Positions 1 through 8,464 of a stretch of 64,000 nucleotides of DNA are shown here, one piece after another. The translations under genes were made by a program, and so were the position numbers. This DNA comes from Lacibacter sp031401115 (GTDB lineage Bacteria; Bacteroidota; Bacteroidia; Chitinophagales; Chitinophagaceae): contig JANNRE010000014.1 of assembly GCA_031401115.1 (NCBI GenBank), positions 434,001-498,000 on the forward strand. Direction: 5' to 3'. The notes under the pieces are model-generated. The model had not been told where the DNA came from. It saw only the letters and a list, made by a program, of their open reading frames with translations, and did no database searches. How positions within the stretch are numbered: the stretch's first letter is position 1; each line of letters starts with the position of its first letter.

Positions 1-2194
1 GCCCGATCAGATTTTCTGGATGGATAAAAATGGAAAATTCATCCGGGTTAATGATTCAGTTTCAAGAGAATCGGGTTATAGTATGGAGGAACTAATGTCC
101 ATGACTGTTTTTGATATTAACCCTACCATTACAAAAAAAGAATGGAATGCCGGCTGGATCAAAACAAAAAAAGAAGCACAGGAAATTTTAGAAACAGAGC
201 ACAGGCACAAGAATGGTAAATTATACCCAATTGAAGTAACGAATAATTTTATTGAATTTGAAGGAATAGAATATTTCTGCAGTTCAGTGAGGGATATACG
301 TAAACGAAAAATGGAGGAGGAATTATTACGTATCATTTCTGAGCAAACAGCAGGTATTACCGGCGAAGATTATTTATTACAATTGGCTAAGTTTGTTACT
401 TCCTGCTTAAATATACGGTATGCCGCCGTAAGTAAATATTCAAATCCGGAACTTACCCGTATGAAAATGCTTTCATATATAGAAAATAACCAAGTAAAAG
501 ATGGAATAGAATATGAACTTGCTGGCACTCCTTGCGAATCTGTAATGAAAGGCAATGATTTTTTTTGTGCAGATAACCTGAATTTATCTTTTCCAAAAGA
601 AAAAGGTATTATATCGTGGATTGCCGTACCCATCTACAGCCCTACTTCCGGCGAACCCATTGGTAATATTAGTGGTTTTGATGTAGTGCCAATGACCAAA
701 GAGCAAAATCAATCGCACATTCTTAAAATTTTTGCAGCCAGAGCAGGTGCCGAAATTGAAAGAATGGGTGCGGAAGAAAAATTGAGGCAGGCCAATTCAA
801 AACTGAAAACTCTTTTAAGTGAAAGTGAAGAACGTTTCAGAGATCTTTTTGAAGAAGCACCGATTGCTTATGTTCACGAAAGCCTTGATTCAAAATTTAT
901 TAAAGCAAACAGAGCCGCTTTAAAAACTTTAGGGGTAAGACCCGAAGAAGTAACATCAGTTTACGGAAAATCACTTACATCAGATACTCCTGATGCCCAG
1001 CGGCGTATGCAGGAGGCTTTTGACTCAGTAGGCAGGGGTACTCATACCAGTGGCGTTGTTCTTGAACTTAAGCGCAAAGACAACGGTAAACCAATATGGA
1101 TACAATGGTGGAGTAATCCCGATGTAGGCGGGCAGTTTACCCGTACCATGTTTATTGATATTACTGATAAAGTGCTGATGGAAAAAGAACAGGCTAAGTT
1201 AAAAGCTGAAAATAAATATCTGCAGGATGAGATAAAAATGAATAACAATTTTGAAGAAATAATAAGTAAAAGTAAAATTTTTCATAAGGTATTAAAGCAA
1301 ATAGAACAGGTTGCTTCTACCGACGCAACCGTTTTAATTACCGGCGAAACCGGCACCGGAAAAGAATTACTGGCCAGAGCCATCCACAAAATCAGCAACC
1401 GCAGTAAGCGTCCATTAATAAAAATAAACTGCGCCACATTGCCTGCAAATTTAATTGAGAGCGAATTATTTGGTCATGAAAGAGGTGCTTTTACGGGGGC
1501 AATGGAAAGGAAGATAGGCCGTTTTGAACTAGCTGATAGTGGAACTATCTTTTTAGATGAAATAGCAGAATTACCAGTGGAATTACAGGCAAAGTTATTA
1601 AGGGTTTTACAAGAAGGCGAGTTTGAACGATTGGGTAATCCAAAAACATTGAAAGTAAATGTAAGGGTGATTGCTGCCACCAACCGCAACCTGGAAGATG
1701 CAATTGCTAAAAGAGAATTTAGAGAGGATTTGTTTTACAGGTTGAATGTTTTTCCTATTATTTCCCCGCCCCTGCGTGACAGAAAGGAAGACATTCCGAT
1801 GCTGGTAAAACATTTTGTAAAAAAATATGAAGGGAAAATGGGGAAAGTTATTACCGATATTCCAGTAAAAGTTATAGATGCATTGATGCTTTACGATTGG
1901 CCGGGCAATATCCGTGAACTGGAAAATTTAATAGAAAGAGGTTTAATTTTATCGAGTGGCAATGTATTAGAGTATGGTAGCTGGGTTCCATCTGAAAAAA
2001 TGAGAACCCCGAATGCAAATAATAAAAAACCATTGCAAAAATTAGATGACGTAGAAAAGGAGCATATTTTAACCGTACTTGAAAAAACAAATTGGAAAGT
2101 GAGTGGCGAAAAAGGAGCTGCAAAAATGCTGGGCTTAAATGCTACAACATTGGAAGCCAGAATGAAAAAGCTTGGAATTGAAAGAGAAAACTAA
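1..2194 (+). CDS. Sigma-54-dependent transcriptional activator with PAS-GAF-PAS sensors (5' end outside window)
   Basis: This bacterial enhancer-binding protein would drive sigma-54 promoters in response to a sensed ligand. The reading frame is open from base 2 (PDQIFW before the first ATG at 20), so the true start is upstream and the gene is cut by the window edge. Numbering from the ATG at 20, a PAS domain covers about residues 1-95, a GAF domain about 105-250 and a second PAS about 265-390. The AAA+ domain follows with Walker A GETGTGKE near 441, the sigma-54 contact loop GAFTGA near 489 and Walker B IFLDEIAEL near 510. A Fis-type helix-turn-helix ends the protein (about 675-724). No kinase domain or receiver domain is visible, so sensing is probably direct through PAS/GAF. 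The target genes cannot be told from the window. Confidence 0.93.
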   Translation, partial: PDQIFWMDKNGKFIRVNDSVSRESGYSMEELMSMTVFDINPTITKKEWNAGWIKTKKEAQEILETEHRHKNGKLYPIEVTNNFIEFEGIEYFCSSVRDIRKRKMEEELLRIISEQTAGITGEDYLLQLAKFVTSCLNIRYAAVSKYSNPELTRMKMLSYIENNQVKDGIEYELAGTPCESVMKGNDFFCADNLNLSFPKEKGIISWIAVPIYSPTSGEPIGNISGFDVVPMTKEQNQSHILKIFAARAGAEIERMGAEEKLRQANSKLKTLLSESEERFRDLFEEAPIAYVHESLDSKFIKANRAALKTLGVRPEEVTSVYGKSLTSDTPDAQRRMQEAFDSVGRGTHTSGVVLELKRKDNGKPIWIQWWSNPDVGGQFTRTMFIDITDKVLMEKEQAKLKAENKYLQDEIKMNNNFEEIISKSKIFHKVLKQIEQVASTDATVLITGETGTGKELLARAIHKISNRSKRPLIKINCATLPANLIESELFGHERGAFTGAMERKIGRFELADSGTIFLDEIAELPVELQAKLLRVLQEGEFERLGNPKTLKVNVRVIAATNRNLEDAIAKREFREDLFYRLNVFPIISPPLRDRKEDIPMLVKHFVKKYEGKMGKVITDIPVKVIDALMLYDWPGNIRELENLIERGLILSSGNVLEYGSWVPSEKMRTPNANNKKPLQKLDDVEKEHILTVLEKTNWKVSGEKGAAKMLGLNATTLEARMKKLGIEREN

Positions 2195-2566
2195 ACCGCT
2201 TTACTTTTTACTACAAGTAATTAAACAAGAAGTAATTTTATGTTCGTGTTTTTATAAACGAATTGCGGATATCCGGTTTATACTTTCATTTTTGTTCATA
2301 AAGAATTATCCAAACACCCTCTCCCACTACCCTTGCTTCCAGTTCTACTGGTCCTGCTGCATAATTCTAAACAGTTTCATTCATTTTTTCTCTGTTTGGT
2401 TTCATAAGCAGGTAATAATTTTTCTCGCCTTTTTCATTCACACCGAGTTTAATAAACGCAATGCTGAATTGGGTAACCAAAGCCCAGCCTACGCCTTAAT
2501 TTTCTGGAACTGTAACAACCGAATTTATGGCTGATCAATTAAAATCAACAAAGCTGTACTGCAGTT
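2195..2566. other. Intergenic region, no gene recognised
   Basis: About 370 bases lie between the plus-strand sigma-54 regulator and the minus-strand beta-barrel-like gene, whose 3' ends face each other. A 120-codon open frame at 2172-2534 overlaps the end of the regulator gene. It has no signal peptide, domain or plausible composition and is not accepted. No clear hairpin terminator was seen. Confidence 0.6.
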
Positions 2567-3076
2567 TTATTGATGATCTCTTTTGTTTTTTAAATCAATT
2601 TCTATGGTGATGCCAGCAATAAAAAAGTGTTCATTCCTGGTGCCAATAGCATAAATATATTCAAGATGCGGTTTAACTGTTTTGGTGTTGAGCAAAAAAC
2701 CGGCACCTGTATTTCCATACCAATTTCGGTCAATTTCTATTTTATCCGTTTCTTCTTTTTCTATGGAATAGCTTACACCCGCAACGGAGTAAACATGAAG
2801 TTTTTTATAAAATGGAATGTAATAGTGAATATTAAATTCATAATCCCAAGCAGATAAAAAAACCTTGCTGTTTTCTTTTGTTGATTGATGAACAAAAAAG
2901 CGGTTTACTTCCAAACCACATGAAAACATTTCAGTAAAATGATAAAACAAACTAAGATTGCTTCCATTTAGTTTTTGTGTTTGATTTCTTGCTCCAGCAA
3001 CATCTATACTGATACGCTGTGCCGATGCAACAGAAATCATTACTGATAATACTATTGAAAATAAACTGGCTTTCAT
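2567..3076 (-). CDS. Secreted outer-membrane-beta-barrel-like hypothetical protein
   Basis: The 169-residue product starts with a clear signal peptide (MKASLFSIVLSVMISVASAQ) and then shows alternating aromatic and polar strands, e.g. DYEFNIHYYIPFYKKLHVYS and GAGFLLNTKTVKPHLEYIYA, typical of small Bacteroidota outer-membrane barrels. It probably sits in the outer membrane or periplasm; no enzymatic motif is visible. It begins 2 bases after the stop of the DUF1622 gene, so the two are very likely co-transcribed. Specific function is unknown. Confidence 0.75.
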   Translation of the reverse strand: MKASLFSIVLSVMISVASAQRISIDVAGARNQTQKLNGSNLSLFYHFTEMFSCGLEVNRFFVHQSTKENSKVFLSAWDYEFNIHYYIPFYKKLHVYSVAGVSYSIEKEETDKIEIDRNWYGNTGAGFLLNTKTVKPHLEYIYAIGTRNEHFFIAGITIEIDLKNKRDHQ

Positions 3077-3078
3077 TG

Positions 3079-3417
3079 CTATAAAGTTTGTTCCTTTACT
3101 TCTTTTAATTCTTTGCCAAGAAAATAGTTTAATCCTGTACGCAGCACAGCAATAGCTGCAAGCTTTCCAATATCATCCCAACTGGGTGCAACGGCTGTGG
3201 CTAAAACATCTGCCCCAAGTAATAATTCAAGTGACACGGCTACTGAACTTCCAAAACTGATCCTGATCTGCTCTTTGGTAATTTTTGAACTGGCAGGTTT
3301 AAGTAAATTAAAATAATGATACATTGTTCTCAATACTGCGATGCCAATGATGATTGATGCCAGTATCTCTACTGCATGGCTTATATTGGTGGTTATTTGT
3401 TTTGCAATCTCTTCCAT
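3079..3417 (-). CDS. DUF1622 family membrane protein
   Basis: The 112-residue protein has hydrophobic helices at about residues 14-35 and 50-75 and the family-like stretch ISFGSSVAVSLELLLGADVL followed by APSWDDIGKLAAIAVLRT, which I recognise as DUF1622. It is an inner-membrane protein of unknown function. It is followed within 2 bases by the barrel-like gene and preceded within 3 bases by the end of the decayed GH63 frame, so it sits at the tail of a minus-strand cluster. Confidence 0.8.
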   Translation of the reverse strand: MEEIAKQITTNISHAVEILASIIIGIAVLRTMYHYFNLLKPASSKITKEQIRISFGSSVAVSLELLLGADVLATAVAPSWDDIGKLAAIAVLRTGLNYFLGKELKEVKEQTL

Positions 3418-3420
3418 ATT

Positions 3421-3777
3421 CTATGAGGATAATAATTCAAGTGTTTCAGTAGTTGCTAATTTCTCAACATGAGCATGCGTTTTCGTTTCCACATTACTCA
3501 AAGTCAATGCATGATTCAATGCCACTGTTTGAGCATAGGCTTTTGAATCTGTTAAATCAGGAAAGCCATCTACAACAAAATATTTGTTGTTATTAAAGAT
3601 GCCCGTATCAAACAATTCGTATTTCTGCGCATTTTTGTTTCAGTTTCTGTTTGTGTTCAACAGTTGTGCATGTTGATATTCCGCCTGCGGATATTTATAG
3701 AGGTGTTTCATGTATGCATGCGTGGATGTACTATCCAAAAGTAATATAATTCTTGTTAAGACTTTTATCCATTGTCT
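3421..3777 (-). pseudogene. Remnant of a GH63-like glucosidase (internal fragment, in-frame stop)
   Basis: Read on the minus strand, one frame gives LDSTSTHAYMKHLYKYPQAE, then an in-frame TGA at 3642-3640, then NKNAQKYELFDTGIFNNNKYF. These two blocks match consecutive conserved segments of MGH1-like/GH63 glucosidases (the family has forms like DSTPTHSYMKYLYKYPQ and ELLDTGIFDENRYFDVF). After KYF the similarity ends and an unrelated tail of about 50 residues follows to a TAG at 3421. The frame opens right at the end of the upstream SDR gene. Only a short internal part of what is normally a very long protein survives, so it is a decayed fragment. A 64-codon open frame from the ATG at 3615 is part of it and is unlikely to be a functional gene. 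Location next to a GH57 gene fits a former carbohydrate cluster. Confidence 0.7.
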
Positions 3778-4574
3778 TCAAATCCCGGATACAACGTCAT
3801 TCCGCCATCAACAAACAAGGTAGTGCCGTTTACATAATCACTATCATCACTTGCCAGCCAAACAGCAACTTTGCCTATATCTTCTACCTGGCCTACTCTT
3901 TTTTGAGGAATCAGTTTTAAGAGTTCCTGTAGATGCGCCTGTGTATCCCAAGCATCGTGATTTATGGGAGTAGCAATAGCACCCGGGGCAATGGAATTGA
4001 TGCGAATGTTTTTTGGTGCAAATTCCTGTGCTATGGTTTTCATCATCAGCATTACCCCGCCCTTACTAGCTGCATAATTTGCATGACCCGCCCATGGAAT
4101 CACTTCATGCACACTACTCATACAAATTATTTTTCCGACAGCTTTTGATTTATCAGTAACACCCCGTCTCAAAAATTCTTTGATGGCTTCCCTGGCACAA
4201 AGAAATTGCCCGGTAAGGTTTACACCCAAAACAAAATTCCACTGGTCCAATGTCATTTCGGTAAAGGGGGCATCTTTTTGTAAGCCGGCATTGTTAACCA
4301 GTATATCAACCGTGCCAAATTGTTTTACAACATCTGTAAACATTTGTTGTACTTCTGTTTCTTTACTTACATCGCATTTGTAAGGAACTCCTTTGCCGCC
4401 TTCCGTTAAAATTTGAGCAACAACTCCTTCTGCCATTTCTTTCCCTTGTGGCATCGGATAATTTACAATTACAGTAGCACCGGCTTTTGCCATTTCTAAA
4501 GCGCATCCTGCACCTATGCCACTACTGGCTCCGGTGATGATGGCAATTTGTCCTTCTAATTTTCTTTTTTCCAT
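3765..4574 (-). CDS. SDR family oxidoreductase (glucose 1-dehydrogenase-like)
   Basis: A 269-residue classical short-chain dehydrogenase. The Rossmann motif TGASSGIG is at about residues 14-21, NNAG at about 93-96, the catalytic Ser in ICMSSVHE near 150, and YAASK (catalytic Tyr and Lys) near 167-171. The C-terminal DYVNGTTLFVDGGMTLYPGF is typical of glucose 1-dehydrogenase-like members, which oxidise sugars with NAD(P)+; the true substrate is not provable. It lies 10 bases downstream of the GH57 gene on the same strand, suggesting an operon for sugar or polysaccharide turnover. Confidence 0.88.
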   Translation of the reverse strand: MEKRKLEGQIAIITGASSGIGAGCALEMAKAGATVIVNYPMPQGKEMAEGVVAQILTEGGKGVPYKCDVSKETEVQQMFTDVVKQFGTVDILVNNAGLQKDAPFTEMTLDQWNFVLGVNLTGQFLCAREAIKEFLRRGVTDKSKAVGKIICMSSVHEVIPWAGHANYAASKGGVMLMMKTIAQEFAPKNIRINSIAPGAIATPINHDAWDTQAHLQELLKLIPQKRVGQVEDIGKVAVWLASDDSDYVNGTTLFVDGGMTLYPGFEDNG

Positions 4575-4584
4575 TTTTTTTAGT

Positions 4585-5826
4585 TTAATAAAGTGTTCCT
4601 ATTGAAGATTGCTTATAATTGATTTTTTTATTTTTAAGTGATTTACCAATTACCCTTAGTTCAAAGCCGGTCAAGATATTACTATAATTTTGAAATGCTT
4701 CTTTTGGTGTGCTGAAAGGGTTGTTAAGTTTGTATGAATCCCCTTCGCATCTTTCCGTATCCCCCATGAAATAAAAATTATCTGCTTGTTGTAGCATGCC
4801 CCAAGTGCTGATGGTCTCTTTATCTTCACTATCCATTACCAGTTTTTCTAAGCTGTAATTTTTTTTTATTGTATTATTCTGCATCATATTTTCACACCAC
4901 ACACAACACATACTATTTTTATCACGCCATGCGGTTACTTGCGGGGCATCATAAATCCCTTTTGGAAAACTATTTTCAATAGCTTTAGTGGGCGTTTTAA
5001 AACTGTAGCCATCATTTGCCAATATCGCAGCAGGCAGGCTTTCTAAAAAATTGAATATCCCCGTTTCTGTATTTTTATGCATACCAAATGTTTCATAATC
5101 AAACAGGATATTGATATTGCTAGTATCTTCTACAGGATGCTGGTGCAGCCACTCTGCAAATTTTTCTGCAGTGAGTGGATGCTGACTCCAACTTGATTCG
5201 CCAAACCTGAAAGCAATATCATCAGACAATTCAGTATTACGGAGCAATACTCCAAAATCCTCATTGCCTTCTGTAGCATAGACTTGATTGGGAGTACGGC
5301 CATCCAATACCTTACTTATGCCCTCACATAAAATACCCTTGTACCCCATAGAAGCAATAAACCTAGACAGTTTGTTATCAAAAATAAGTTCAGTGTTTCT
5401 GAAAACAACCGGCTTTACTTGAAACAATTCATTCACCAACGCACCATGTAGAGCTACTTGTCTGCTAAATTCCTTTACAGAATGAAGCCAGCTTAGCGAA
5501 TTGTAATAGGTTTCTGCCAGTATCTCCACGCATCCGGTGTTTACCAACTGGCGAAAAGAATTGATTACATCCGGGCGGTGTTCTTGCAACAATTCCAATG
5601 TTATTCCACTAATAGAAAAAGCAACTTCAAACTTTTTATTTGTTTTTAAAATCTGTTCCATTAAAATTTTATTGGCTGGCAAATAGCAATTGTCTGATAA
5701 TTCATTGATTGCTGCCTCCGTTGCAGCAACATTTTTATAACTGAACCCATCGCAAATATCTCCCTTGCCCATACGCTTAAAAATAAATGGCTGGTGTACT
5801 CTGAAACAAAAACTTACTGATGGCAT
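4585..5826 (-). CDS. Glycoside hydrolase family 57 protein (alpha-amylase-like)
   Basis: The 413-residue protein begins MPSVSFCFRVHQPF, the standard N-terminus of short Bacteroidota GH57 proteins, and carries KFEVAFSISGITLE, CVEILAETYYNSLSW and LFDYETFGMHKNTETGI, all conserved blocks of the family. GH57 enzymes act on alpha-glucans. No signal peptide is visible, so a cytoplasmic role in glycogen or maltodextrin metabolism is likely. It is followed by the SDR gene and then by the GH63 remnant. The 5' neighbour on the same strand is a Crp/Fnr regulator 49 bases away. Confidence 0.88.
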   Translation of the reverse strand: MPSVSFCFRVHQPFIFKRMGKGDICDGFSYKNVAATEAAINELSDNCYLPANKILMEQILKTNKKFEVAFSISGITLELLQEHRPDVINSFRQLVNTGCVEILAETYYNSLSWLHSVKEFSRQVALHGALVNELFQVKPVVFRNTELIFDNKLSRFIASMGYKGILCEGISKVLDGRTPNQVYATEGNEDFGVLLRNTELSDDIAFRFGESSWSQHPLTAEKFAEWLHQHPVEDTSNINILFDYETFGMHKNTETGIFNFLESLPAAILANDGYSFKTPTKAIENSFPKGIYDAPQVTAWRDKNSMCCVWCENMMQNNTIKKNYSLEKLVMDSEDKETISTWGMLQQADNFYFMGDTERCEGDSYKLNNPFSTPKEAFQNYSNILTGFELRVIGKSLKNKKINYKQSSIGTLY

Positions 5827-5875
5827 AATTAATAATTTCTAAAAATGAAACTTGTTTGTTATATAACTCCAGTGC

Positions 5876-6556
5876 TCAATTAACAAAGTGCCTGTCGTTA
5901 AATTCAATGTACTTACGATCGTAAAATAAAACACCTCCCACTTTCAATTCATTTAAAAAAGTGGTAACACTTTGCCTTGATGTAGAAATAATACAGGCAA
6001 TATCGTTATGTGTTAAATAATTGTTTACTTTAATTTTATCTCCCTCCTTGTTACCTTCTCTAATAGCCCAATCTTTGAAGAAGTTAATGAGACGGCTTTT
6101 AGCGTCTTTAAAAACAAGACTTGAATGGCGGCTTTCCAAACGGCGGAATTTGATGGATATTTGTTGTACAAAATTAATTGCTAATAAAGAGATTGATGCC
6201 AACAGCATTTTAAAATCTGCTGAATTAAATGAACAAATAATTGTATTATCAGTAAATGATTCGGCAAACTCATCATTTGAAATACCGCCGTTAAGCCCAA
6301 TATCTCCAAAAATATCTGTGGCTGTTAAAACTTCTTTAATCAACTCAACTCCACGATCGTCAACTTCAGATATTTTTATTTTTCCTTTTACCAATAAATA
6401 TATTCTGCTCTCAAAACTATCTGCCATATAGATACTTTCTCTCTTATTGATGTTCTTAAGCTTGGCAAATTCCGCCATCTTCAGAATCTGTACATCAGTT
6501 AACCCACGGGTTACTTCATGCAGTTTTAAATACAAATACTTACTTTTTGTGTTCAT
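5876..6556 (-). CDS. Crp/Fnr family transcriptional regulator
   Basis: A 226-residue protein. Residues about 20-130 form a cyclic-nucleotide-binding-like beta-roll (IYLLVKGKIKISEVDDRG, DIFGDIGLNG). Residues about 150-220 form a winged helix-turn-helix with LTHNDIACIISTSRQSVTTF as the recognition part. No Fnr-type cysteine cluster is seen at the N-terminus, so an iron-sulfur oxygen sensor is unlikely. Its start overlaps the end of the thioredoxin-like gene by 17 bases, implying co-transcription. It may control the adjacent SDR/GH57 cluster, but this is inference. Confidence 0.9.
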   Translation of the reverse strand: MNTKSKYLYLKLHEVTRGLTDVQILKMAEFAKLKNINKRESIYMADSFESRIYLLVKGKIKISEVDDRGVELIKEVLTATDIFGDIGLNGGISNDEFAESFTDNTIICSFNSADFKMLLASISLLAINFVQQISIKFRRLESRHSSLVFKDAKSRLINFFKDWAIREGNKEGDKIKVNNYLTHNDIACIISTSRQSVTTFLNELKVGGVLFYDRKYIEFNDRHFVN

Positions 6557-6932
6557 AATCTATTTTTGAGTTGGTTAAAGAATAGCTAGTTGTGTTGTTT
6601 ATTAGGCTTTCAAATTTATTTATCAAATCATTTTTTGAGATCATCCCACTTATAAAATCAACGAGTACACCATGGCTATAAAAAAGGGTAGTAGGTAAAT
6701 CAATAATTCCGAATTCCCTTTTTGCTAATGGGTATAGTTCAATATCAATAAGAACAAAATTTGCCTTTAACTTATAATCAGTTGACAAAGCCTTAAAAAC
6801 AGGTGCCATTATATGGCATGGACCACTCCAATGAGCATAAAATTGAACTACCTGCAATCCGGGTGCTTTTAAGACTTTTGTGCTAAAGCTTTTTTTATTT
6901 GTTATGATGTTATGGTATTTACTGTTTGGCAT
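6540..6932 (-). CDS. Thioredoxin-like protein with monothiol WSGPC site
   Basis: With the ATG at 6932 the product has 130 residues: a thioredoxin fold with QFYAHWSGPCHIMAPVF (residues about 30-46) and the cis-proline loop IDLPTTLFY near 81. The first active-site cysteine of the usual WCGPC is serine (W35-S-G-P-C39), so it cannot act as an ordinary dithiol oxidoreductase; a monothiol, chaperone or docking role is possible. An upstream ATG at 7073 would add 47 residues, but that extension has no domain and its ATG lies inside a perfect inverted repeat (7043-7083), so the shorter start is preferred. The 3' end overlaps the Crp/Fnr gene by 17 bases. Confidence 0.75.
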   Translation of the reverse strand: MPNSKYHNIITNKKSFSTKVLKAPGLQVVQFYAHWSGPCHIMAPVFKALSTDYKLKANFVLIDIELYPLAKREFGIIDLPTTLFYSHGVLVDFISGMISKNDLINKFESLINNTTSYSLTNSKIDYEHKK

Positions 6933-7042
6933 AATTCTTATAGCCAAACCCGATGCCAGAATTGACACTTCGGATAAAACCATTTGCTGTATTGCATTTG
7001 AGCGATTTTTATAAAAAATTAAACCACTATTTTTTAGTAATT

Positions 7043-7083
7043 TTTTCCCAACATACTGGGAGTTTCGCAACATGTTGGGAAAA
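7043..7083. repeat. Perfect 12-bp inverted repeat upstream of thioredoxin-like gene
   Basis: TTTTCCCAACAT at 7043-7054 and ATGTTGGGAAAA at 7072-7083 are exact reverse complements with a 17-base spacer. No T-run follows on either strand, so it is not a standard terminator. It lies upstream of the thioredoxin-like and Crp/Fnr genes and could be an operator or a leader hairpin. Confidence 0.65.
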
Positions 7084-7112
7084 CATAAAAAACTGAAATG
7101 AAATCTGTAAGG

Positions 7113-7158
7113 ATCCTTATTTATTTCTCTGGAGGCGATATACTGAATAAATAAGGAT
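7113..7158. repeat. Perfect 13-bp inverted repeat in the same intergenic gap
   Basis: ATCCTTATTTATT at 7113-7125 and AATAAATAAGGAT at 7146-7158 are exact reverse complements with a 20-base spacer. The repeat lies between the end of the SDR gene (7235) and the thioredoxin-like gene. It could be a transcript-end hairpin of the SDR gene without a U-tract, or a regulator site. Confidence 0.6.
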
Positions 7159-7234
7159 TTGAAGTTGCAAAAAAAACTGCTGTTCTGAATATATCAGGCA
7201 ACAGTTATCTTGAACCAAAAAAATAGTATTCTAA

Positions 7235-7978
7235 TTAAGCTTTATTATAAACTTTTATCAAGGGTTCTCTCAACACCGCAGCTGCTTCTGTGCAATAAAA
7301 ATAAATAGCGTCAGCAACATTTTCTGCTTTTACCCAATTGTTAAAATCAGAATCGGGCATTGCTAGTCTGTTTTGAGGAGTATCAATTGTACTTGGTACA
7401 ACAACGCTGGTTACTACGTCATGATCTTTGGCTTCATCATTCATTAATTCTGCCATTCTAAAAACTAATGATTTCCCCAACCCATACGCAATCATGCCCT
7501 TTGCTTCTTTGGCACTAATACCAGGCCTAGATCCGATCAGAAATATTCTTCCATTATTTGCCTGCATCATTTGTATAAATGCAGGGCGGGCAATATTATA
7601 TGCCGTTTCAAAATTCAATTTGTATTGTTTATGAATATCTGCTGATTTGGTTTCGGCAATGTTACCCATGGCAAAACCTCCAACGGTTAATACGGCAGCC
7701 TCAATGCTTTTGTATTTCGTAATAACTGATTTTACAAACTTCTCTGACTCTTCTTCATGTAACAGATCAACTATCACTTTTTCCAGTTTTGCATCCTCTA
7801 GTTCAAAAGGAACAAGATCGTTAGGAGCAATTGCACCCACCACATTATATCCTTCTGCTAAAAATTTTTTTATAATTGCCTGTCCTAAATTACCAGAAGC
7901 TCCGGTTACGATGACTGTTTTGCTACTAACTACTCTTGAAATATCCGAGTGAGGTAATGCGGTATTTTTATTTTGCAT
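7235..7978 (-). CDS. SDR family NAD(P)-dependent oxidoreductase
   Basis: A 247-residue short-chain dehydrogenase. The cofactor motif TGASGNLG is near residues 25-32 and AYGLGK provides the catalytic Tyr-x-x-x-Lys near 165. The Asn-Ala-Gly motif is replaced by TVGGFAMG, which places it outside the most classical group. A 20-residue polar N-terminal leader precedes the fold; a later start is possible but no internal ATG precedes the Rossmann motif. The substrate is unknown. It is separated from the next minus-strand gene by about 160-300 bases holding two inverted repeats. Confidence 0.85.
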   Translation of the reverse strand: MQNKNTALPHSDISRVVSSKTVIVTGASGNLGQAIIKKFLAEGYNVVGAIAPNDLVPFELEDAKLEKVIVDLLHEEESEKFVKSVITKYKSIEAAVLTVGGFAMGNIAETKSADIHKQYKLNFETAYNIARPAFIQMMQANNGRIFLIGSRPGISAKEAKGMIAYGLGKSLVFRMAELMNDEAKDHDVVTSVVVPSTIDTPQNRLAMPDSDFNNWVKAENVADAIYFYCTEAAAVLREPLIKVYNKA

Positions 7979-8464
7979 TTTTACTTTTTTTATTTTCGAT
8001 TAACTTAAACTTTTACTGCCAGCTAAATTTACCACCTTTAATTACACTAATATTATATTAACGGGTATGCGCTGTAAAGATCAAAGCTTGTCTTAATCTA
8101 TGAATTGCATTTTCCAGTAATGAAACTCAACTTATTTGATGTTACTTATCTTGAATTTAATTTTTTTTAAGATCATTAGAGTTTTTGAAAATTGTTTCAT
8201 GATTCATTTTTTTTGAGTGTAAAATAACTCCCTGTTCTATGGTTTAACTGTCGGATACTATACATATTTTTTTAAAAGGGGAAAAAATCTTGCGATTGTC
8301 GGTTACTTTACGAATACAGTTGTTTTTGCTATACCCTATAGCATAAACAGTTAAATGAAGGCGAGTTTGATAGGAACTCTAGAATGAATTCTCCAAAATC
8401 AATTCATAAAAGCCTTTTAAAAAGGCTTTTTTCTTTTACTTTACGTTTCAATCAAATATTTTTT
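7979..8464. other. Long intergenic region with structured plus-strand leader
   Basis: This gap separates the divergent SDR gene and ung. Its left 340 bases show nothing definite. The right part (about 8327-8436) holds several hairpins ending in a terminator-like stem just before the chosen ung start (see separate entry). The open frame extended upstream of ung to 8384 runs through that hairpin and is not accepted as coding. Confidence 0.55.
8327..8436 (+). ncRNA. Candidate small RNA or attenuator leader upstream of ung
   Basis: Four consecutive potential hairpins are visible. TGCTATA-ccc-TATAGCA is at 8327-8343. A GAGTT/AACTC pair and an AGAAT/ATTCT pair lie between about 8364 and 8396. AAAAGCC/GGCTTTT at 8408-8430 is followed by a T-rich tail. 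The last one looks like a factor-independent terminator, yet no plus-strand protein gene precedes it. Either a short RNA ends here or it is a conditional terminator in the ung leader. No known riboswitch class was recognised. Confidence 0.35.

Noticed and set aside
2172..2534. 120-codon plus-strand open frame after the sigma-54 regulator
   Set aside because: It overlaps the end of the regulator gene, has no domain or signal peptide and an unnatural composition; treated as chance.
6933..7073. Longer N-terminus of the thioredoxin-like protein
   Set aside because: The extra 47 residues match no domain and the start codon lies inside a perfect inverted repeat.
7043..7083. Inverted repeat as a transcription terminator
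   Set aside because: No T-run follows on either strand, so a regulatory role is more likely.
8384..8464. Longer N-terminus of Ung
   Set aside because: It runs through a terminator-like hairpin and the ATG at 8465 gives the normal family length.
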